Positions 1 to 4,356 of a DNA stretch of 5,876 bases are shown here, in pieces. The stretch lies in contig DDUM01000006.1 of assembly GCA_002344795.1 (NCBI GenBank), forward strand, positions 1 to 5,876, read 5' to 3'. A program made the position numbers and the translations under genes. The stretch comes from Flammeovirgaceae bacterium UBA2338. Lineage in GTDB: Bacteria > Bacteroidota > Bacteroidia > Cytophagales > Cyclobacteriaceae. The notes under the pieces are model-generated. The model did no database searches and had not been told where the DNA came from. It saw only the letters and a program-made list of their open reading frames with translations. Numbering within the stretch: position 1 is the first letter of the stretch; every line of letters begins with the position of its first letter.

Positions 1-205
1 AAACAAAGGGAAGGACCAGTTAAGGTATGACTATTCAAATTACATATACACGGATAAGGACGATCTTATTCGCAAGCAATTGAAATACTTAAAGACACCA
101 GTAATATTATTTTTGGACACGGCAAATATTATCAGAAAGGTACATTTTCCAGAAACAAACGAGCGAGTGGATCAGGAGGCAATTGCAAAATTGCTTAAAA
201 ATTGA
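1..205 (+). CDS. C-terminal part of a thioredoxin-fold (redoxin-like) protein, truncated by the window edge
   Basis: This is the last 67 codons of an open frame that enters from the left edge (first full codon at 2) and ends in TGA at 203-205. The visible end reads as the second half of a thioredoxin fold: a helix rich in K/L, then KTPVILFLDT, in which the Thr-Pro would be the cis-proline before a beta strand, then a strand-turn segment (NIIRKVHFP) and a C-terminal helix ending EAIAKLLKN. In this family the N-terminal half would carry the signal peptide and the cysteine motif, which lie outside the window. The same type of protein occurs twice more here, after propeller lipoproteins, so this is probably the tail of a preceding propeller-redoxin pair (inference). 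A terminator on this strand at 540-573 could end its transcript. The fold call rests on pattern only, with no catalytic residue visible. Confidence 0.6.
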   Translation, partial: NKGKDQLRYDYSNYIYTDKDDLIRKQLKYLKTPVILFLDTANIIRKVHFPETNERVDQEAIAKLLKN

Positions 206-220
206 GTTGATATTCTTTTC

Positions 221-439
221 TTAGTTAGACTTTTGACTCATTATTGACGAGTTTATTGCAAAGCATTCTTCTAAATTGGTTTTTAATTTATTGATTTGAT
301 CTTGTTGATCAAGTTCCTTTTGAAGGTTGGACTCAACAATACTATTTAGTCTTCCAACCTGGAATCTTTGATTAATTCCATATCCCAATAAAGAAACGAT
401 AATTATAACCGCTCCGATAAATAACCATTTATTTTTCAT
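221..439 (-). CDS. small single-pass membrane protein with a coiled-coil-like tail (hypothetical)
   Basis: I do not recognise this gene. From the ATG at 439-437 it encodes 72 residues. The start is chosen because MKNK followed directly by a hydrophobic helix (about residues 5-22, WLFIGAVIIIVSLLGYGI) is a typical membrane anchor. The frame stays open 19 codons further upstream (to 496), but those residues add nothing recognisable. Residues about 25-60 are rich in Q, E, K, L and N with hydrophobics spaced as in a short coiled coil, and one Cys lies near residue 58. The likely topology is an N-terminal anchor with a short soluble tail. It converges on the redoxin-like gene ending at 205, with only 15 bases between the stops, and I see no terminator in that gap. 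It is the only minus-strand gene I would call here, so it does not belong to the lipoprotein operon. Confidence 0.55.
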   Translation of the reverse strand: MKNKWLFIGAVIIIVSLLGYGINQRFQVGRLNSIVESNLQKELDQQDQINKLKTNLEECFAINSSIMSQKSN

Positions 440-539
440 TACCAAGAAGTTATTTTTTATGCAAATAAATTTAGGTATTAACAAATAATATAACAAGGAA
501 TGCTAAAGGATACCTATTTTTTTTTTGAGGATTGGGTTG

Positions 540-573
540 CCCAGAGTGCAATAAAATTGCACTCTGGGTTTTT
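540..573 (+). terminator. rho-independent terminator, 12-bp perfect stem
   Basis: cccagagtgcaa (540-551) pairs perfectly with ttgcactctggg (557-568) around the 5-base loop taaaa. Five T (569-573) follow on the plus strand. There is no A-tract on the left side that would make it work on the minus strand. The nearest plus-strand gene upstream is the redoxin-like gene ending at 205, so its transcript would cross the minus-strand gene 221-439 in antisense before stopping here. The hairpin also insulates the peptide operon that starts downstream. Confidence 0.8.
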
Positions 574-606
574 ACATTTGGTCAATGCTTGATGTTGAGC
601 AGAAAG
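552..606. repeat. 55-bp direct repeat, copy 1
   Basis: This copy matches 2816-2870 at 54 of 55 bases, the only difference being G at 594 versus A at 2858. It begins in the loop of the terminator (540-573) and includes the right arm of that hairpin, its T tract and 33 bases beyond. The two copies lie 2264 bp apart in the same orientation and bracket the unit peptide 1 / propeller A / redoxin 1. Confidence 0.9.
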
Positions 607-796
607 TAAATTATTTTGTATGAACAAGATAATGCTCTTCCAAACCGATTTCAGGTTTTTCAGTTTTAAAAGCAATTGGGCCAAAACCAACAAGCTAAGA
701 AAAGACATCTTAATAATTAGATTGTTAGGAAATGTACGGGAAATTTCGTTACCTTAATGTAAATAATTACCGAGGAATAACCTAACTTATTAACCT

Positions 797-970
797 ATGA
801 AATTCAATTTCTTATCAAAAGTAATTCTTGTGGGGACTGTGTTGGGGATTTGTGTTTTGCAGCTTGCTCTCCCATCAAGAGCAGATGAAGGTAAAGACGG
901 TATACGTAGTACGGCAACTGGAAATTGCTGGGGAGATGGACAGGATTGCAAGAAAGGTGAGGGTGATTAA
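797..970 (+). CDS. 57-aa secreted small peptide precursor with two mature cysteines
   Basis: This short gene has an ATG start and TAA stop and encodes 57 residues. Residues 1-29 form a clear Sec signal peptide: a basic N-terminus (MKFNFLSK), a hydrophobic core (VILVGTVLGICVLQLAL), then PSRA with cleavage most likely after Ala29. The predicted mature part is only 28 residues, beginning DEGKDG, very hydrophilic, and ending in a small motif NCWGDGQDC (Cys44 and Cys51) that could form one disulfide loop, followed by KKGEGD. I do not recognise a named family. It resembles in size and setting the small NVEALA-type secreted peptides of Bacteroidota, which are known to sit beside beta-propeller lipoproteins, but it lacks the NVEALA motif. 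The gene is followed by a strong hairpin (1004-1032) and then by the propeller lipoprotein gene on the same strand. No Shine-Dalgarno sequence is visible, as is usual in this phylum. Confidence 0.72.
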   Translation: MKFNFLSKVILVGTVLGICVLQLALPSRADEGKDGIRSTATGNCWGDGQDCKKGEGD

Positions 971-1003
971 CTATAATAATAGTGTAGTTACCTAATTAGA
1001 GTT

Positions 1004-1032
1004 TAAAGGTTGTTGCTTAGCAACAACCTTTA
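1004..1032 (+). terminator. 13-bp-stem hairpin between peptide 1 and propeller A; probable partial terminator or attenuator
   Basis: taaaggttgttgc (1004-1016) pairs perfectly with gcaacaacctta-type sequence at 1020-1032 (gcaacaaccttta) around the loop tta. The 3' arm ends in CCTTTATT, giving only a short U-rich stretch, so read-through into the gene starting at 1054 is plausible. Its position, 34 bases after the peptide stop and 21 bases before the lipoprotein start, fits an attenuator or an mRNA-stabilising element that gives more peptide than lipoprotein (inference). Confidence 0.65.
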
Positions 1033-1053
1033 TTAAGCGTAAATTTCTTCCTT

Positions 1054-2253
1054 TTGAGATCGAGATACTATTGGAAATCGCGATGTTTATTTTTACTTGT
1101 CTGGTTCCTTTTTGGATGCTACTCAAAACCATCTAAAAAAAATTTGGTGACAGAGTCGCAGCTAGTGGTAGCGCCTTCCAAGAGGTCAATCACTCTGATA
1201 GACACTTTATCATTTAATCTTGACAGTCTAACTTCTCCCAAATCCTGGATTTTCCAGTTTAAGGTAATTAATGATACTCCATATTATTTACTGGTTAATA
1301 AAGCCGCATTTGCGTTGCAAGCATATCAGTTTGGAAAGAAATATCTTTTTAAACGAATAGTTTATGAAAAGCAGGGGCCTGACAAAAATGTTTTAAATGA
1401 GAACTTCTACTTTCATACTTGGGATTCAATTTTCTTTTTTTCAACCCATCCAAATAAAGTCTCCTTATTTGATTCTACTGGGAAGAAGAAGCATGTCTGG
1501 AATATTTCACTGAAACCAGAGCACGAAGGATATATCCTTACTACAATGGAGTATTATTTTAGACCTTACTTCAATGAAAATCGTGTTGGATTCTGGATTA
1601 CCCCTCCAGTATCTCCCCACAAAGTGGAATTCTATGAGAAGGCTAAGGCGGTCGAATACAATCTCAGAACTGGTAATTATGTAACTTATGGAGATTACCC
1701 TCAAAATTATTTACTCAATGATATTTCATATATGGCATTGTGTCCTATAAATGGGTATCTGACTGATCAATATAATTTACTTTACTATGAAGCAAGTGCA
1801 AATATCTACCTTTACGATAGGCTAAGTAAAAATCTTGTTAAGATAATAAATGCAAAAAGCAAATATTTGCCGTCTAAAATCCCAGGATTGGCTACGAAAA
1901 ATGGCGAGAATTATCCAACTGTCAACGAAAGAGAGAAATACTATATCTCAACTGGATTCTACGAATATATGTTTACCAATGAAAATTATACTTATCATTT
2001 TCGAATTGTAAAACACCAAACGGATATGAAATCTGTTGACGGTAGCTGGGGAAGAAGAGATGACTATCCTTTTTCAATTATGATATTTGATGCGGATTTT
2101 CAATTGATTGATGAAATACAATTTCCGCCCGGAAAATATGATTACAGACAATCGTTTGCTTATGGTGACAAAATGTACATAAGTCTGAATAATCCCCTTA
2201 ATGATGAAATTGATGAGGATCATTTACGGTTTGAGGTCTATCTTCTCAAATAA
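1054..2253 (+). CDS. DUF4221-like lipoprotein A (predicted beta-propeller)
   Basis: Encodes 399 residues with an N-terminal lipoprotein signal: basic/aromatic MRSRYYWKSR, hydrophobic LFLLVWFLF, and a lipobox LFGC with the lipidated Cys at 22. The start is TTG at 1054. No in-frame ATG lies nearby, and any later start would destroy the signal. Length and motif order match DUF4221-like Bacteroidota lipoproteins: GP at 108-109, DSIFFF at 124-129 followed by DSTGK at 140-144, HFRI at 315-318, and a C-terminal strand series ending LRFEVYLLK. The repeated short strands with turns (FDSTG, FDADFQ) suggest a beta-propeller fold, which is inference. Two further proteins in this window share these motifs. 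The gene lies 83 bases after the peptide 1 stop, with a hairpin between, and its 3' end overlaps the small redoxin-like lipoprotein gene, so the two are probably translated together. Its biochemical function is unknown; a peptide-binding or sensor role is a guess from context. Confidence 0.82.
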   Translation: MRSRYYWKSRCLFLLVWFLFGCYSKPSKKNLVTESQLVVAPSKRSITLIDTLSFNLDSLTSPKSWIFQFKVINDTPYYLLVNKAAFALQAYQFGKKYLFKRIVYEKQGPDKNVLNENFYFHTWDSIFFFSTHPNKVSLFDSTGKKKHVWNISLKPEHEGYILTTMEYYFRPYFNENRVGFWITPPVSPHKVEFYEKAKAVEYNLRTGNYVTYGDYPQNYLLNDISYMALCPINGYLTDQYNLLYYEASANIYLYDRLSKNLVKIINAKSKYLPSKIPGLATKNGENYPTVNEREKYYISTGFYEYMFTNENYTYHFRIVKHQTDMKSVDGSWGRRDDYPFSIMIFDADFQLIDEIQFPPGKYDYRQSFAYGDKMYISLNNPLNDEIDEDHLRFEVYLLK

Positions 2254-2716
2254 GATTTCCAGGTTAATTGTTTTGGCAGCTTTTATTTTGTCTAGCTGTT
2301 TCAGAAATGAAAAATCATTTCTTAACAAATCCGAAGTCAATAATATTGTAAATTATGCGAGTCAAACATTTGGCATTAATCCTTATAAAATGGATTCATG
2401 CCTTCTTATCATTGTTCGGATTTCTGATTGCGATTGTGTTGATTTCACCTTCAAAACAGCACTAAAATTTTCTTCACTCGATCCTTTTACTATCGTAATT
2501 TCCGACTTTGGGAAAGATTTTGAGCGTCATCGTTGGTTCTTGCAAGAATCCAGGAGTGATCAAGTGTTCTTTGATTTTTCGAGACAATATGAAAAATTCC
2601 AACTCGCGACTTTCAGCACACTTTTGATAAAATTCAAAGGCGGGGGCCTTTCATATGCTTCTGTTGTTGATGTTAGTACAATTGATGAAATCGATTATGA
2701 GGTTCACGAGGATTGA
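2213..2716 (+). CDS. small thioredoxin-fold lipoprotein with a C-x-C motif (redoxin 1)
   Basis: Encodes 167 residues from the ATG at 2213. ATG at 2201 or TTG at 2231 are also possible; the TTG would give the tidiest signal peptide. The signal core LIVLAAFIL leads to the lipobox LSSC, with the lipidated Cys at 29. The mature part begins with a linker, then IVNYASQTFGINP, then a strand LLIIVRISD running into Cys-Asp-Cys (73-75) and a helix. This is the place where thioredoxins have their CxxC. The segment aligns with the broken gene at 5513-5876 (IVDVSQDFGIDTERAP, then LILPTDGCSGCV), so the two are paralogues, but here one residue is missing between the cysteines. The start overlaps the end of propeller A by about 40 bases, implying translational coupling. 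It is probably a periplasm-facing or surface thiol oxidoreductase or isomerase; a non-catalytic thioredoxin-fold binding protein cannot be excluded. Confidence 0.7.
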   Translation: MRIIYGLRSIFSNKISRLIVLAAFILSSCFRNEKSFLNKSEVNNIVNYASQTFGINPYKMDSCLLIIVRISDCDCVDFTFKTALKFSSLDPFTIVISDFGKDFERHRWFLQESRSDQVFFDFSRQYEKFQLATFSTLLIKFKGGGLSYASVVDVSTIDEIDYEVHED

Positions 2717-2764
2717 TAATTTCGTTGAGAAAAAATATTTTCTAAAAACCCGTATAAAATGTTT

Positions 2765-2820
2765 TTTTAAATCTTACTTCTTTAGTTTTAATTTCTTCGA
2801 AAATGGAAGAAGATTTAAAA
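2765..2820. other. long AT-rich hairpin after redoxin 1
   Basis: ttttaaatctt (2765-2775) pairs perfectly with aagatttaaaa (2810-2820). Across a single bulged A (2776) the pairing continues as CTTC (2777-2780) with GAAG (2806-2809). Inside, attt (2791-2794) can pair with aaat (2801-2804). It lies 48 bases after the redoxin 1 stop, but no T tract follows on either strand in the right place, so it is not a canonical terminator. It may mark the operon end or protect the transcript. Its right arm overlaps the first five bases of repeat copy 2. Confidence 0.45.
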
Positions 2821-2870
2821 TTGCACTCTGGGTTTTTACATTTGGTCAATGCTTGATATTGAGCAGAAAG
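2816..2870. repeat. 55-bp direct repeat, copy 2
   Basis: This copy matches 552-606 at 54 of 55 bases. Unlike copy 1 it lacks the left arm of the terminator hairpin: the sequence before it (2800-2815) is unrelated, so the GCACTCTGGG arm has no partner here and the terminator is not functional. The copy ends 16 bases before the ATG of peptide 2, so it supplies most of the leader of that gene, whereas copy 1 ends 190 bases before peptide 1. Confidence 0.9.
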
Positions 2871-2886
2871 ATTAACTCTAAAAACC

Positions 2887-3087
2887 ATGAAAAAAATTTA
2901 TAGTACTTTATCCTTATCGGTCGTTGTTTTTTCACTAATTTCTGTTTTTATGGTTAAACCTACGGTGAGCAATGCCCAATGTTGTACAACGTGGCAAGAG
3001 TATGACTGCCCTCGTGGTGGAACTGGTTGTGGGGTGGGGGAAGGCTATTCTTGCTCCTATCACAAGAACTGCAGAGCCGATCTATAG
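2887..3087 (+). CDS. 66-aa secreted cysteine-rich peptide precursor (six mature cysteines)
   Basis: Encodes 66 residues from an ATG with no Shine-Dalgarno sequence. Residues 1-30 are a Sec signal peptide: MKK, a hydrophobic core about residues 8-23, then KPTVSNA with cleavage after Ala30. The predicted mature peptide is 36 residues and starts QCC. Its six cysteines (32, 33, 41, 48, 56, 62) have spacing CC-x7-C-x6-C-x7-C-x5-C, with a Gly-rich middle (GGTGCGVGEG). The even number of cysteines and small size suggest three disulfides, as in knottin-like or bacteriocin-like peptides. I cannot assign a family. The Gly-rich loop between Cys48 and Cys56 loosely resembles CWGDGQDC of peptide 1, but otherwise the two mature sequences differ. 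It is followed by a hairpin (3113-3145) and propeller B, the same order as at 797-2253. A signal or toxin peptide matured by neighbouring redoxins is one explanation (inference). Confidence 0.78.
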   Translation: MKKIYSTLSLSVVVFSLISVFMVKPTVSNAQCCTTWQEYDCPRGGTGCGVGEGYSCSYHKNCRADL

Positions 3088-3112
3088 GCATTAAACCCAA
3101 AAGAAGAAACTA

Positions 3113-3145
3113 AAATGGACGACTGTGCAAACAGTTTGTCCATTT
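3113..3145 (+). terminator. hairpin between peptide 2 and propeller B; probable partial terminator or attenuator
   Basis: aaatggac (3113-3120) pairs with gtccattt (3138-3145). Inside, after a G-T pair and one bulged T, actgt (3122-3126) pairs with acagt (3131-3135) around the loop gcaa, a GNRA tetraloop. The 3' arm ends in only three T, then GAG, so termination would be leaky. It sits 25 bases after the peptide stop and 10 bases before the propeller ATG at 3156, mirroring the hairpin at 1004-1032 with unrelated sequence. Confidence 0.6.
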
Positions 3146-3155
3146 GAGTTTGACT

Positions 3156-4319
3156 ATGACAAAACACTGCTTTAATATAATAATTTTGGTGCTTTCGTTA
3201 CAAGTGCTCGCCTGTACGAGTGACACCGGTAAGCCCAAACCCTCAACCATAACCAATGGTCAAATAAGTTACAATGTGGACACCCTTCGCATCCACGCGG
3301 ATTCAAAATTTGCCAATTACTTCGAAATCTTTAGCGCGTACCAATATAAGCACAAGCCTAAAATGATGGTTTATGATGCCTATAATCATTCTTTAGTTGA
3401 CATTGATTTGGCAAATACTGAGGTCACAGATATTTATAAGCTAGAGTTGAATGGTGAAAATGGAGTTTCAACAATTGAAGGATTGTATGTACATAAGTCT
3501 GACTCAATTTTCGTGTATGAAAATGGTAAAGTGAAAATTTTGAACAGAGGCTTGAAGGTCATTGCAAAGTATGATGTGGCCGCTGTTCCCAATGGATTCG
3601 GATTTCTATACACCAATTACAAATTTAAACTCAGGTACAATCCTTTGCATAAATGTGTATTGCTCAATAATAGTTTTAGGGGAAACCGAGGCATGGCAAT
3701 TAAAAATCCTGCGGTAGCCAGTTTGGATATTGTAACAGGTAAACTGGAATTACTTCCAATCATGTATTCTGACTATATGATTGCCAATGATGGCATTTTT
3801 GGTTATCAATTTGGAATTAACTTTGATTGTACCAGTGGTGATAGGGTGTATTACACTTTTCCGGTTCAATCCGATGTGTTCGTTTACGATTTTACCTCAG
3901 GTCAAGTCCAGGAATACCAGGCTGACTCACAATATACTACCAATGAAGTTGAACCGCTCGGGAATTTAGGAAACAGGGACGCGGGCAGGGTTAATTTTAT
4001 TGAAAGTCCGGCCTTTTATGGCATTATGAAGGACAAGATGAGTGGCCTGCATTACAGGATTCACAGAGAAGGGAAGCCATTTAATATATCAGAAGACGAG
4101 TTCAATGCAATCACGGATGTTCACTTCTATATCACGGTTCTCGATCAGAATATGAACTATATTGTTGAAATTGAACTCCCAAAAAACGTATATGCCCAGT
4201 ATACCTGGTTTTATCTTGACGGCTCATTGTATCTTTCTGCAACAAATAATAAGTACGAGAACTTGAAGGAAGATGTGCTTGAGTTGCACAAGTTTACTTT
4301 CAAAGTCAACCATACTTAG
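3156..4319 (+). CDS. DUF4221-like lipoprotein B (predicted beta-propeller)
   Basis: Encodes 387 residues from the ATG at 3156. A TTG at 3144 is also in frame, but it lies inside the hairpin stem and adds only four residues. The signal peptide MTKHCFNIIILVLSLQ leads to a good lipobox VLAC, with the lipidated Cys at 20. It shares landmarks with lipoproteins A and C: GENGV at 100-104, DSIFVYENG at 116-124, a segment RVYYTFP resembling VYSFP in C, HYRI at 299-302, and a last strand series ending LELHKFTFK. The overall similarity looks low apart from these points, so the three copies are old paralogues, not recent duplicates. The gene follows the six-cysteine peptide across a hairpin. Unlike A it has no redoxin after it: only 37 bases separate its stop from lipoprotein C. 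Its ligand is unknown; a predicted envelope-anchored propeller that binds a small molecule or the neighbouring peptide fits the context. Confidence 0.83.
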   Translation: MTKHCFNIIILVLSLQVLACTSDTGKPKPSTITNGQISYNVDTLRIHADSKFANYFEIFSAYQYKHKPKMMVYDAYNHSLVDIDLANTEVTDIYKLELNGENGVSTIEGLYVHKSDSIFVYENGKVKILNRGLKVIAKYDVAAVPNGFGFLYTNYKFKLRYNPLHKCVLLNNSFRGNRGMAIKNPAVASLDIVTGKLELLPIMYSDYMIANDGIFGYQFGINFDCTSGDRVYYTFPVQSDVFVYDFTSGQVQEYQADSQYTTNEVEPLGNLGNRDAGRVNFIESPAFYGIMKDKMSGLHYRIHREGKPFNISEDEFNAITDVHFYITVLDQNMNYIVEIELPKNVYAQYTWFYLDGSLYLSATNNKYENLKEDVLELHKFTFKVNHT

Positions 4320-4356
4320 TGCGGTTGTACCGATGATAACATCATAGAAACAGCAA

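Larger units (their letters stand above)
440..796. other. 357-bp intergenic stretch: terminator, repeat copy 1, no convincing gene
   Basis: No protein-coding gene is supported between the minus-strand gene start (439) and the peptide gene start (797). The stretch holds a run of ten T (517-526), a strong hairpin with a T tract (540-573), the first copy of a 55-bp direct repeat (552-606), and about 190 bases of AT-rich leader before the peptide gene. The ten T follow a possible long-range 7-bp pairing (472-478 with 510-516), which is too weak to call as a terminator. Short open frames on both strands (620-757 plus, 514-708 minus) lack a signal peptide or recognisable domain and run through the terminator or repeat. 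The promoter for the peptide-propeller operon should lie in 607-796, but no sequence matches the Bacteroidota consensus (TTTG plus TAnnTTTG) well. Confidence 0.6.

Noticed and set aside
472..526. Terminator formed by the pairing 472-478 / 510-516 followed by ten T
   Set aside because: A 7-bp AT-rich stem with a loop of over 30 bases is too weak, and the clear terminator is right next to it.
589..618. Possible promoter: TTG (589-591), 19-base spacer, TTATTTTG (611-618)
   Set aside because: The -7 element deviates from TAnnTTTG at its second base and lies about 180 bases from the peptide start. Repeat copy 2 has no equivalent -7 box, so support is too thin to list.
514..708. 64-codon minus-strand open frame
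   Set aside because: It runs through the terminator hairpin, the repeat and the T10 tract (its C-terminal lysines come from the latter), has no signal or domain, and is better explained as a chance frame.
620..757. 45-codon plus-strand open frame after repeat copy 1
   Set aside because: It has no signal peptide, is basic and low in recognisable content, and does not match the peptide found after copy 2.
2655..2903. 82-codon plus-strand open frame
   Set aside because: It overlaps the end of redoxin 1 and the start of peptide 2, and is built from AT-rich intergenic and repeat sequence with Phe/Lys-rich noise.
797..3087. Assignment of the two peptides to the NVEALA family or to double-glycine-leader bacteriocins
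   Set aside because: Neither has an NVEALA motif near the cleavage site. Both have Sec signals ending in an Ala motif, not a GG leader, and no peptidase-containing ABC transporter is in the window.
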